This document shows positions 7,465 through 14,698 of a DNA stretch of 18,778 nucleotides, piece by piece; within the stretch, counting starts at the first letter, position 1; each line of letters begins with the position of its first letter. The stretch lies in the NCBI GenBank assembly GCA_030044695.1, contig JASIDM010000072.1, positions 1 through 18,778 on the forward strand, in the 5' to 3' direction. The notes beneath the pieces were generated by a model. That model saw nothing but the letters and a program-made list of their open reading frames with translations, did not search any database and was not told the DNA's origin. The DNA comes from Thermoplasmata archaeon. GTDB taxonomy: Archaea > Thermoplasmatota > Thermoplasmata > Lutacidiplasmatales > UBA184. Position numbers and translations under genes: made by a program.

Positions 7465-8364
7465 CTAGACGAACTCGTCCAGGAGCTTCGGGAGGTCGAC
7501 GATCCCGGCCGGCTGGCGGGCCAGCGGCCCGGCCTGGAGGACCTCCTCGAGGTCCTCGTACGTCGGGCGCTCGGCGCGGTAGAACAGCCCGATCGGGATC
7601 TTCTCCCCCCACTCCAGCGCCCGCTGCCAGGCGGCGACCTTGTCGGCGGGGTCGTGGCCGGAGCTCTCGAGCTTGTAGATCCGCTGGCGGAAGAAGTCGA
7701 AGGTGTTGATCTTGTTGTACGTCACGCAGGGGCTGAGCACGTCGACGAAGGCGAACCCCTTGTGGCGGATGCCGTTCGCGACGAGGTCGGCGAGATGCTT
7801 CACGTCGCCCGAGAAGCCCCGGGCGATGTACGTCGCGCCGCTGGCGAGCGCGAGCGCGATCGGGTCGATCGGGGCCTCGATCACCCCGTCGGGGGTCGAC
7901 TTGGTCTTGTGGCCGAGCTCCGAGGTGGGGCTCGCCTGGCCGGTCGTCAGCCCGTAGATCTGGTTGTCCATGGTGACGTAGGTCAGGTCGACGTTGCGGC
8001 GCATGGCGTGGACGAAGTGACCGACCCCGATCCCGAAGCCGTCGCCGTCCCCGCCCGTGCCGATCACGGTGAGCTCGTGGTTCGCCCAGCGGATCCCCTC
8101 GGCGACGGGGATCGCCCGGCCGTGGATGCCGTGGAAGCCGTACGACGAGAGGAAGTGCGGAAGGTTCGACGAGCAGCCGATCCCCGAGACGATCACGACC
8201 TCGTGGCTCGGGATGCCGAGCCGCTTGAGGGCCATCTCGATCCCGGCGACGACCCCGAAGTCCCCGCACCCCGGGCACCACGTCGGGCGGGTGTCCGACT
8301 TCCCGACGACCGGCAGCGCCGGTCCGGTGGTGGTCGGGGGGGCGCGGGCGCTACTGTCGGCCAT
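7465..8364 (-). CDS. korB: 2-oxoacid:ferredoxin oxidoreductase, beta subunit
   Basis: This 299-residue protein is the thiamine-diphosphate subunit of a 2-oxoacid:ferredoxin oxidoreductase, which decarboxylates 2-oxoacids to acyl-CoA and passes electrons to ferredoxin. Seen in the sequence: WCPGCG at 29-34, GIGCS at 61-65, HGRAIPVAEG at 81-90, the ThDP motif GDGDGFGIG at 105-113 and DNQIYGLTTGQASPT at 133-147. C30, C33, C64 and C213 match the four cysteines that bind the single [4Fe-4S] cluster in crenarchaeal two-subunit enzymes. The ATG at 8364 lies inside the 3' end of korA (14-nt overlap), so the genes are translationally coupled. Length and motifs fit KorB/PorB; substrate range (pyruvate or 2-oxoglutarate) cannot be read from sequence alone. 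Confidence 0.95.
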   Translation of the reverse strand: MADSSARAPPTTTGPALPVVGKSDTRPTWCPGCGDFGVVAGIEMALKRLGIPSHEVVIVSGIGCSSNLPHFLSSYGFHGIHGRAIPVAEGIRWANHELTVIGTGGDGDGFGIGVGHFVHAMRRNVDLTYVTMDNQIYGLTTGQASPTSELGHKTKSTPDGVIEAPIDPIALALASGATYIARGFSGDVKHLADLVANGIRHKGFAFVDVLSPCVTYNKINTFDFFRQRIYKLESSGHDPADKVAAWQRALEWGEKIPIGLFYRAERPTYEDLEEVLQAGPLARQPAGIVDLPKLLDEFV

Positions 8365-10105
8365 CGTGGCTCACCTCCAGGGCCTTCGCGACGATCTCGT
8401 GAGGATAGAACGGTTCGCCGTCGTACTTGACGAGACGGGAGGTCGGGACGAAGCCGGATTCCGCCCGCAGCAACCGGCCGAACTGGCCGGAGTAGTTCCC
8501 CTCGACCAGGAGCGTCCGGCCCAGGTGCCCCAACCGGGCGGCGAGCCGCTCAGGCTCGAGCGGGTAGACCGCCGGGAACCTGAGGAGGTTCGCCCGGACC
8601 CCACGTCGGGCGAGCTCGCCGAGGGCGTCGCGGACCGCCCCGACGGTCGACCCCCAGGCGAGGAACGTGAGCGGCGCCTCCGGCGGTCCTTCGAGCTCGG
8701 GGGCGGGAACCTCCTGGGCGAGCCCCGCGAGCTTGCGCATCCGCTTGTCCATCATCCGCTGGCGCTCGGAGACCCACTTCGGGAGCCCGGAGCGGACGTC
8801 GGAGATCAGGTGGCCGCGCTCGTCGTGCTCGTCCGAGCCGGCGATGTACTGCAGCCCGGGCTGGCCGGGGAACGACCGGGGCGAGACGCCGGAATCGGTG
8901 TACTGGTACCGAAGGTAGCCGTGCCCGTTGGGCGTGACCGTCGCGAGCGACGGAACGACGCCCCCGCCGACGATCTCCTCCCGGTCGACCGTCGCGAGGT
9001 TCTCGGAGAGGTGCAGGTCGCTGGCGAGCAGCACGGGGGTCTGCCAGCTCTCCGCGAGTCGGAACGCCTCGACGGTGGCCCGGTACGCCTCGGCGGGGTT
9101 GGCGGGGGCGAGGATCGCCCGCGGGAACTCCCCCTGGCCCGCGCCGAGCATCAGGTTGAGGTCCCCCTGCTCGGTCTTCGTCGGCAGACCGGTCGACGGG
9201 CCCGCCCGCTGGGACTCCACGACCACGAGCGGGGTCTCGGTCATCCCGGCCATGCCGAGGGCCTCGACCATGAGGGAGAAGCCGCCGCCGCTGGTCGCGG
9301 TCATGGCGCGGACCCCCGCGAACGACGCGCCGATCGCCATGTTGATCGCCGCCAGCTCGTCCTCGGCCTGCTTCACGACGACGCCGAGCGAGCTCGCGTG
9401 CGCCGCCATCCAGTGCATGATCGACGACGCCGGGGTCATGGGGTACTGGGCGAGGAACTTGCAGCCCCCGGCCGCGGCGCCGAGCGCGATCGCCTGGTTG
9501 CCCGTCATGAGCAACTTCGGCGCCCCGCCGCGGGCGGGCGCCCGGTCCACCGCGCTGGCGTGGGCTTCCGCGAACCGGTAGCCGTCCGCGCTGGCGCCGA
9601 GGTTCCAGTCGACGACGTCGCCCTTCTTGCGACCGAACGAGTCGGCCAGGACCTTCTGCAGGACCTCGAGCGGGATCCCCGCGAGGAAGGCGGTCGCCCC
9701 CATGCCGCCGGCGTTCTGCAGGATCGACTGGCTCGTGTACTTCCGGGCGATCTCGAGGGTCGGCACGCCGAGGGCTCGGACGCCGGCCGGGAGCTCCTTC
9801 GCGTCGACGGCGAACTTCTCCGGGTCGTGCACCACGACGCCCCCGGGGCGCAGGTCGTTGACGTGGGTCTCGACCGTGGTCCGGTCGAGGGCGTACAGGA
9901 CGTCCGCCCCGTCGCCCTGGGAGTGCACCCGCTCGTCGGAGGCCCGGGCCTGGAACCAGACGTGGCCGCCGCGGATCACCGACTGGTAGGCGTTCAGGCC
10001 GAAGACGTGCAGGCCCATCCGGGAGTAGGCGCGGGCGATCGCCTCGCCGATCGAGGCGATCCCGTCGCCCGCCTGGCCCCCGGCCCGGACGGAGATCTCG
10101 GCCAT
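8351..10105 (-). CDS. korA: 2-oxoacid:ferredoxin oxidoreductase, fused gamma-alpha subunit
   Basis: The 584-residue protein joins a gamma domain (about 1-190; AGGQAGDGI at 8-16, RGGH at 45-48) to an alpha pyrimidine-binding domain (about 195-584; QYPMTPAS at 220-227, AGPSTGLPTKTEQGDL at 301-316). YPMTP corresponds to the YPITP motif needed for catalysis in archaeal KorA. With KorB it forms a two-subunit enzyme without a separate ferredoxin-like delta subunit. I start it at ATG 10105: the gamma domain begins at once, and a TATA-like box lies 24-30 nt upstream. The frame stays open to 10615, but that extension lies opposite moaD and moaE and has no domain character. The conversion to acyl-CoA feeds the ADP-forming synthetase encoded nearby. 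Confidence 0.94.
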   Translation of the reverse strand: MAEISVRAGGQAGDGIASIGEAIARAYSRMGLHVFGLNAYQSVIRGGHVWFQARASDERVHSQGDGADVLYALDRTTVETHVNDLRPGGVVVHDPEKFAVDAKELPAGVRALGVPTLEIARKYTSQSILQNAGGMGATAFLAGIPLEVLQKVLADSFGRKKGDVVDWNLGASADGYRFAEAHASAVDRAPARGGAPKLLMTGNQAIALGAAAGGCKFLAQYPMTPASSIMHWMAAHASSLGVVVKQAEDELAAINMAIGASFAGVRAMTATSGGGFSLMVEALGMAGMTETPLVVVESQRAGPSTGLPTKTEQGDLNLMLGAGQGEFPRAILAPANPAEAYRATVEAFRLAESWQTPVLLASDLHLSENLATVDREEIVGGGVVPSLATVTPNGHGYLRYQYTDSGVSPRSFPGQPGLQYIAGSDEHDERGHLISDVRSGLPKWVSERQRMMDKRMRKLAGLAQEVPAPELEGPPEAPLTFLAWGSTVGAVRDALGELARRGVRANLLRFPAVYPLEPERLAARLGHLGRTLLVEGNYSGQFGRLLRAESGFVPTSRLVKYDGEPFYPHEIVAKALEVSHDGRQ

Positions 10106-10127
10106 TCGGGAGAACGAGCTTGCCCCG

Positions 10128-10136
10128 CTATTAATC
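10128..10136 (-). promoter_or_regulatory. TATA-like box of korAB
   Basis: The minus strand reads GATTAATAG about 23-31 nt upstream of the korA ATG at 10105, the best A/T-rich patch in the 81-nt gap to moaD. The position implies a leaderless transcript. Confidence 0.55.
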
Positions 10137-10155
10137 GCCACGGGTCGGCGGGCAA

Positions 10156-10164
10156 GCGTTACGG
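10156..10164 (+). promoter_or_regulatory. weak TATA-like box upstream of moaD
   Basis: GCGTTACGG lies 23-31 nt upstream of ATG 10187. It is weak, but its position matches the other promoters in the window. It is separate from the korA box and faces the other way. Confidence 0.3.
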
Positions 10165-10186
10165 GGCCGGTCCGCGTCGCTCGGCG

Positions 10187-10444
10187 ATGCCCCGGACGGT
10201 GCGCGTGCGCCTCTACGCGACCGCCCGCGTCGTGGTCGGGCGGCCGGTCCTGACCTGGCCGGTCGCGGGATCCGGGATCCCCGCCCGCGAGCTTGTGGCC
10301 GAGCTCGGCGAAGCGTTCCCCCGGCTTCGTCCGACGCTGCGGGTCAGCCGCTTCCTGCGGAACGACCGGTACCTCGCGCGCCTGGACGAGATCCTCCGGC
10401 CGGGGGACGAGCTCGCCGTCCACCCGCCGTACGGAGGGGGGTAG
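10187..10444 (+). CDS. moaD: MoaD-like molybdopterin synthase small subunit
   Basis: This 85-residue protein has the size and fold pattern of the ubiquitin-like sulphur carriers: a beta start (VRVRLYATARVVVG), a helix (ARELVAELGEAFP) and the ending ELAVHPPYGGG. The terminal Gly-Gly is the site that becomes a thiocarboxylate and delivers sulphur to precursor Z (cPMP) in molybdopterin synthesis. The frame is open far upstream, but only from ATG 10187 is the protein family-like, and that ATG sits about 25 nt from a TATA-like patch. The gene for the partner MoaE starts 2 nt after the stop. MoaD-like proteins can also serve tungsten cofactor or tRNA thiolation; the adjacent MoaE makes the molybdopterin role the best one. 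Confidence 0.85.
   Translation: MPRTVRVRLYATARVVVGRPVLTWPVAGSGIPARELVAELGEAFPRLRPTLRVSRFLRNDRYLARLDEILRPGDELAVHPPYGGG
10433..10437 (+). promoter_or_regulatory. Shine-Dalgarno site for the non-AUG moaE start
   Basis: GGAGG at the very 3' end of moaD lies 9 nt before CTG 10447. It supports reinitiation at the CTG, where no ATG, GTG or TTG is available. Confidence 0.45.
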
Positions 10445-10446
10445 CC

Positions 10447-10887
10447 CTGACGGTCCGCCTCGTCCGACAGCCGCTCCGCCTCGGGCCCCGGGACCGCCGG
10501 CTCGCGCGGGGAGGGAGCGGCGGGGTCGTGACGTTCGCCGGCATCGTTCGCCCCGACGTCCATGGCCCGCGACGGGTCGTCGCGCTGGAGTACGAGGTCG
10601 ACCTCGCCCCCGCACGGAAGGCGCTCGCGCGCCTGGAGCGGCTCGCGCGGCGCCGGTTCGGGGCGAGCGAGGTGCTCCTGGAGCACCGGCTCGGCCGGGT
10701 CCGGGTCGGCGAGGTCGCCGTGGTCGTCGCCGTCGCGTGCCCTCACCGCGCCAAGGCGTTCGCCGCGGCGCGGTGGCTGATCGACGAGCTCAAGGCGACG
10801 GTGCCGATCTGGAAGGAGGAGCGAGCACGACGCGTGCGTCGACCGCGACGACCCCGAGCCCGCTCGGCCGCACGATCAGCGGGTTGA
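10447..10887 (+). CDS. moaE: molybdopterin synthase catalytic subunit MoaE, apparent CTG start
   Basis: MoaE binds two MoaD chains and transfers their sulphur to the pterin. Family features seen are GVVTFAGIVR, ALEYEVD, HRLGRVRVGE, the CPHRAKAF motif and LKATVPIWKEE, which carries the two lysines of the active site. The first ATG/GTG/TTG in frame is GTG 10528, but starting there would remove an N-terminal stretch (LTVRLVRQPLRLG) that MoaE proteins normally have. CTG 10447, two bases after the moaD stop and 9 nt from GGAGG, restores it and gives 146 residues. After PIWKEE the frame continues about 24 Arg-rich residues to 10887 and overlaps the 3' end of the minus-strand synthetase by about 98 bp; that tail is unlike the usual MoaE ending. 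A base error at the start codon is an alternative. Confidence 0.8.
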   Translation: MTVRLVRQPLRLGPRDRRLARGGSGGVVTFAGIVRPDVHGPRRVVALEYEVDLAPARKALARLERLARRRFGASEVLLEHRLGRVRVGEVAVVVAVACPHRAKAFAAARWLIDELKATVPIWKEERARRVRRPRRPRARSAARSAG

Positions 10888-12940
10888 GATCGAACTCCGC
10901 GACGTCCGGCTGCTCCACGGCGAGCTGGGAGACCCTCTCGATCGCCTCCTCGAGCGCGGCCACGTCGCTGGGGGCCTCGCCGCGGACCCCGCGCAGGAGC
11001 GGCGCTCCCCGCAGGGACTCGATCATGTTCCGCGCGGAGAGCGGCCGCATCGGCGCGAGGCGGAACGCCACATCGCGCAACGCCTCGACGTAGATCCCCC
11101 CGAGCGCGAGGACGACGATCGGGCCGAAGCTCGGGTCCCGCTGGATCCCGATCAGGACCTCCTTGCCCCCGGGGACCTGGGCCTCGATCTCGAACCCGTC
11201 CCGGCGGGCCTGCGGGGCCGCGGCGCGGACGGACCGGTCGACCCGCTCCCACGCCGCTCGGAGCGCGTCGGCGTCCCCGAGGCCGACCGCGACGCCGCCG
11301 ACGTCGGTCTTGTGGGAGATCTCCGGCGAGGCGACCTTGAGCACCACGGGGTAGCCGATCTCGGCGGCGGCGGCGACGCCCTCCTCCACCGTCCGCACCA
11401 GCCGGGCCGTGGGGCAGCGGATCCCGTACGCCTCGACCAGGCCGCGAGCGGCGTACTCCGGCAGCACGGCCTGGCCCGCGGCGCGGGCCTTCGCGAGGAC
11501 GGCCGCGGCCTTCGGCCGGTCGACGTCGAACGTGCGGACCGGGGCGCGCGGGCGCGTCAGCCAGGCGCGGTACCGGGCCAGGCTCCCCAGGCCTTCGACC
11601 GCTTCCTCCGGGAACGTGTAGGTCGGCACGCCGTGCTGCTCGAGGTACGACGCCTCGCTCGACAGATCGGTGAGCCCGAACAGGCAGACGACGACCGGCT
11701 TCGGGTTGGTCGCCTTCGCCTCGAGGATCGCCCGGGCGACGGTCTCGCCCGTCATGGTGCCGGTCGGCGTTGAGATCACGAGGGCGCCGTCCACCTCGCC
11801 CGAGGCGAGCAGGGCCTCGAGCGTCGTGCGGTAGGCGTCGGCCCCGACGTCCGCCGTCATGTCGAGCGGGTTGGCGACCGCGGCGATCGACGGGAGGCGA
11901 GCGGCGAGCCCGGCGCGCACGCTCTCCGACAGCGCCGGCAGCTCGAGCCCCTGGCGAACCGCCGCGTCGGCCGCGATGATGCCGGGACCGCCGGAGTTGG
12001 TGAGGATCGCCAGGCGGGGCCCGTTCAGGGCCAGGCCCGAGGAGAAGATCTTCGCCAGGCGGAAGAGCCCGCCGAGCGAGTCGACCCGCAGCACGCCGGA
12101 CTGGGCGAACACCGAGTCGTAGAGCTGGTCCCAGCCGGACCGGGCCAGCGAACCGGTGTGGCTCTTCGCCGCCCGCTCCCCGACGGTCGTCCGGCCGCTC
12201 TTGATCACGAGCACCGGCTTGTGCTCGGTGACGTCGCGGGCGACCTCCAGGAACTCGCGGCCGTGGGCGAGACTCTCGACGTACAGCAGGATCACCCGCG
12301 TCCGGGGGTCCCGGTCCAGGGCCGTCAGCAGGTCGTTCTCGTCGACCCCGGCCCGGTTGCCGACAGAGACGAACCTCGAGAAGCCGATCCGCTCCGAGGC
12401 GGCGTACTCGAGGATGCCGGCGCCGAGCGCCCCGCTCTGGGAGACGAAGGCGATGTTCCCGGCGGGAGGAAGGGACTCGCTGAACGTCGCGTTGAGCCCC
12501 ACGGCAGGATCGGTGTTGAAGACCCCGAAGCAGTTCGGGCCGACCAGGGACATCCCGTGCGACCTGGCGCGCGCGATGACCTCCGCTTCCAGCGCGGCGC
12601 CCGCGTCGCCGACCTCGCGAAACCCCGCCGAGATCACCACGACGCCCTTCGTCCCGGCCGAGCCCAGCTCGTCCAGGGTCGCCGCGACGGCCCGGGCCGG
12701 CACGATCACGACCCCAAGCTCGGGGACCTCGGGCAGGGACCCCACGTCGGGGTAGCAGCGGACCCCCGAGACGCTCTTCCAGGACGGGTTCACGGGATAG
12801 GCGACCCCGTGGTAGCCGGAGCGGAGCAGGTTGCGGAAGAGGCTCGTCCCGACCTTCCCCGGCCGGTTCGACGCGCCGATCACGGCGACGGACGCCGGGC
12901 GGAACAGCTCGTCCAGCTCCGGAGAACTCCCGACGCTCAT
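10790..12940 (-). CDS. acetate--CoA ligase (ADP-forming), fused alpha-beta
   Basis: This 716-residue protein converts acyl-CoA, ADP and phosphate to the acid, CoA and ATP. It has an N-terminal CoA-binding Rossmann domain (about 8-100; SVAVIGASNRPGKVG), succinyl-CoA-synthetase-like domains (GPNCFG at 134-139) with the phosphorylated His at 261 in KSHTGSLA, and a C-terminal ATP-grasp domain from about residue 485 (PVVLKVASPEISHKTDVGGV). Both subunits of the crenarchaeal and Pyrococcus enzymes are fused here in one chain, as in several Euryarchaeota. The start is ATG 12940. A TATA box shared with the divergent Mrp gene lies 32-43 nt upstream. Its closeness to korAB suggests ATP formation from 2-oxoacid oxidation. 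The acyl specificity (acetyl, branched-chain or aryl) cannot be told from the sequence. Confidence 0.94.
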   Translation of the reverse strand: MSVGSSPELDELFRPASVAVIGASNRPGKVGTSLFRNLLRSGYHGVAYPVNPSWKSVSGVRCYPDVGSLPEVPELGVVIVPARAVAATLDELGSAGTKGVVVISAGFREVGDAGAALEAEVIARARSHGMSLVGPNCFGVFNTDPAVGLNATFSESLPPAGNIAFVSQSGALGAGILEYAASERIGFSRFVSVGNRAGVDENDLLTALDRDPRTRVILLYVESLAHGREFLEVARDVTEHKPVLVIKSGRTTVGERAAKSHTGSLARSGWDQLYDSVFAQSGVLRVDSLGGLFRLAKIFSSGLALNGPRLAILTNSGGPGIIAADAAVRQGLELPALSESVRAGLAARLPSIAAVANPLDMTADVGADAYRTTLEALLASGEVDGALVISTPTGTMTGETVARAILEAKATNPKPVVVCLFGLTDLSSEASYLEQHGVPTYTFPEEAVEGLGSLARYRAWLTRPRAPVRTFDVDRPKAAAVLAKARAAGQAVLPEYAARGLVEAYGIRCPTARLVRTVEEGVAAAAEIGYPVVLKVASPEISHKTDVGGVAVGLGDADALRAAWERVDRSVRAAAPQARRDGFEIEAQVPGGKEVLIGIQRDPSFGPIVVLALGGIYVEALRDVAFRLAPMRPLSARNMIESLRGAPLLRGVRGEAPSDVAALEEAIERVSQLAVEQPDVAEFDLNPLIVRPSGLGVVAVDARVVLAPPSRSAPSP

Positions 12941-12971
12941 CGCTCCGGAACCCGGCGCGACGCTCCCGTGC

Positions 12972-12983
12972 GTTATATATCAA
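12972..12983. promoter_or_regulatory. near-palindromic TATA box between the synthetase and Mrp genes
   Basis: GTTATATATCAA is the strongest A/T patch in the window and its TATATA core is self-complementary. It is about 21-29 nt from the Mrp ATG at 13001 and 32-43 nt from the synthetase ATG at 12940. One box may serve both directions, with a leaderless Mrp transcript. Confidence 0.65.
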
Positions 12984-13000
12984 CGCCCCGTGAAAAGGCG

Positions 13001-13879
13001 ATGAGCGGCCACGGGCCGGCGGCCGGACCGCCGCCGTCCGGGCACGCGCACGGGCCGCCCTCGGGGGGCCCGGCCCGCGGACCCCGGGGTCTGTTGCAAC
13101 GGATGGACAAGGGCCTCCTCGGTCGCATCGTCGCGGTCGGGAGCGGCAAGGGAGGCGTCGGGAAATCGTCGGTGACCGCGCTGCTCGCCCTCGAGCTGCG
13201 ACGTCGCGGACGGACCGTGGGCATCCTGGACGCCGACATCACCGGTCCGTCGATCCCCAAGCTCCTGGGTGTCACCGGCCCGCTGGTCGACCGCGGGGAG
13301 GGGATCGAGCCCGCCGTCTCGCGCTCGGGGGTGCCGGTCGTGTCGTCACAGTTCATGGTCGAGGACGAGCAGACGCCGGTGATCTGGCGAGGTCCGCTCG
13401 TGACCCGGCTCATCACGCAGTTCTTCGGCTCGGTCCACTGGGGGCGGCTCGACTACCTCCTGATCGACATGCCGCCCGGGACGAGCGACGTCCCCCTCAC
13501 CGTGTTCCAGACGATCCCGATCGACGGGATGGTCTTCGTCCTCACGCCGCAGGACCTCGCCGCCCTCATCGTGACGAAGGCGATGAACATGGCCCGCGAC
13601 CTGCACGTTCCGCTCCTCGGGGTCGTGGAGAACATGTCGTACGTCCGCTGCCCGCACTGCGGCGAGCAGATCGCCCTCTTCGGCGAGAGCCGGGTCGGTC
13701 GGGTGGCGTCGGAGTACGGCGTGCCGGTGCTCGCCCGGCTGCCGGTCGCGCCGGCCGTCTCCGAGCTCTCCGACGCCGGCCGGCTGGAGGAGCACACGAG
13801 CCCGGAGGTCGAGGGGCTCGGCACGGCGTTCGAGAAGGCCGTTGACGACGCTACGAAGGGCGCGGTGACGGTGCTGTAG
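13001..13879 (+). CDS. Mrp/ApbC/NBP35-type Fe-S cluster carrier ATPase
   Basis: This 292-residue P-loop ATPase belongs to the Mrp/ApbC/Nbp35 group, which binds and delivers [4Fe-4S] clusters to apoproteins. Seen are the deviant Walker A GSGKGGVGKSS at 47-57, the DADITGPSIPKLLG stretch at 78-90, DMPPGTSD at 156-163 and the cluster-binding CPHC (C217, C220). The first 35 residues are rich in Gly, Pro and His (three HGP/HAH repeats), longer than in minimal archaeal Mrp proteins, and could bind metal. The frame is open far upstream, but ATG 13001 is supported by the TATA box 21-29 nt away. The KorAB enzyme nearby is an Fe-S protein and a plausible client; that link is inference. The 3' end overlaps the convergent TraB-like gene by 29 nt. 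Confidence 0.93.
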   Translation: MSGHGPAAGPPPSGHAHGPPSGGPARGPRGLLQRMDKGLLGRIVAVGSGKGGVGKSSVTALLALELRRRGRTVGILDADITGPSIPKLLGVTGPLVDRGEGIEPAVSRSGVPVVSSQFMVEDEQTPVIWRGPLVTRLITQFFGSVHWGRLDYLLIDMPPGTSDVPLTVFQTIPIDGMVFVLTPQDLAALIVTKAMNMARDLHVPLLGVVENMSYVRCPHCGEQIALFGESRVGRVASEYGVPVLARLPVAPAVSELSDAGRLEEHTSPEVEGLGTAFEKAVDDATKGAVTVL

Positions 13880-14570
13880 TCCCCCGCAGGTCGCGGAACG
13901 GGACCGCCTCCACCGGCACGCCCCGCCGCTGGAGCGCCTGGGTGAGCCCGGGGAGGTGGGCGTCGCCCACGACCGCCGCGAGCCGGCCATAGCCTTGGGC
14001 CCGCAACGTCGCGAGCCGGTCCGCCATGTGCTCGTTCCGGTCGTCGAGGAGGACCTTGGCGAGCGTCGGGCTCGCCCGCCGCAGCTCGTCGGCGAACTCG
14101 CCCGGCTGCTCGACGTACCGGTCCATCTCCTTCTCGACGACCCGCGAGGGGACGACCAGCCCGAGCACCGCGCCCACGAGGAGGCTGACCCGCTCCCGGA
14201 CCGACATCGACGCGAGGAGCCGAGCCAGGGTCGCCCGGATCGGATCGTCGATGAGGAAGAGGGGGAGCGATCGCTCCCGAGCGACCTCCGCGGCGACCTT
14301 CATCTCCTCGCCGGCGACGCCGCCCCCGAGCTCGGCGCCGAGGCGTCGCTGCAGGTGACCCCAGAGTCGGGCGAGCATCGGGACGCCCTGCGCTCGGGGT
14401 CGCTGGCCCTGCGGCGGGGCGAACAGCGCCTGGGCGCGCTCCGGGTCGAGCTCGACCGCGATCCCGTCCAGGATCCGGTCGGTGAGACGCCGGCGGATCG
14501 GACCGGCGAGGTCGATCACGTGGGCCGAGCCGAGCAATAGGACCGGCGCCTGCGCCGTGGACGAGTACAC
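13851..14570 (-). CDS. TraB-family protein
   Basis: From GTG 14570 the protein has 239 residues. It shows the TraB/PrgY (TIKI-like) signature: GSAHV at 14-18, a Glu-Leu pair at 40-41, GEEM at 88-91, DDRNEHMA at 176-183 and GDAHLPGL at 202-209. Family members are suspected metalloproteases; bacterial TraB is involved in pheromone shutdown, while the archaeal role is unknown. Unlike many archaeal relatives, no C-terminal membrane helices follow, although residues 128-141 are hydrophobic. The start is uncertain: an in-frame ATG at 14666 adds 32 low-complexity residues and lies next to the divergent gene's TATA box, so I prefer GTG 14570, just before the first beta strand. The gene is convergent with the Mrp gene and divergent from the small gene at 14699. 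Confidence 0.8.
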   Translation of the reverse strand: MYSSTAQAPVLLLGSAHVIDLAGPIRRRLTDRILDGIAVELDPERAQALFAPPQGQRPRAQGVPMLARLWGHLQRRLGAELGGGVAGEEMKVAAEVARERSLPLFLIDDPIRATLARLLASMSVRERVSLLVGAVLGLVVPSRVVEKEMDRYVEQPGEFADELRRASPTLAKVLLDDRNEHMADRLATLRAQGYGRLAAVVGDAHLPGLTQALQRRGVPVEAVPFRDLRGTTAPSPRPS

Positions 14571-14670
14571 GGCCGTAGAGGGACGGGGCCCCTCAAGGCC
14601 TCTCGGGTCGGGATCTCCGTGCGACGGGCGGTCGACCGGCCGGGACGAGACGGCGGCCGCCGCCAACGGC

Positions 14671-14678
14671 CTTATAGC
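14671..14678 (+). promoter_or_regulatory. TATA-like box of the 100-residue protein
   Basis: CTTATAGC lies 21-28 nt upstream of ATG 14699, the standard position in this window and consistent with a leaderless mRNA. Confidence 0.55.
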
Positions 14679-14698
14679 GACGCCGGGTCGCGACCGCG

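Noticed and set aside
5496..7709. 737-codon plus-strand frame over the GT-C-like gene
   Set aside because: Almost purely Arg/Gly/Ala/Pro. The frame at 5380-7446 has clear membrane segments.
10106..10615. N-terminal extension of korA
   Set aside because: The frame stays open, but the extension lies opposite moaD and moaE, is low-complexity, and is separated from the gamma domain by the korA promoter.
10743..12983. 746-codon open frame on the minus strand overlapping the acyl-CoA synthetase
   Set aside because: It is Arg/Gly-rich with no motifs, while the other frame carries all synthetase motifs in order. Long false frames are common at this GC content.
14571..14666. Longer start (ATG 14666) for the TraB-like protein
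   Set aside because: The extra 32 residues are low-complexity and the ATG lies directly beside the TATA box of the divergent gene, leaving no promoter room.
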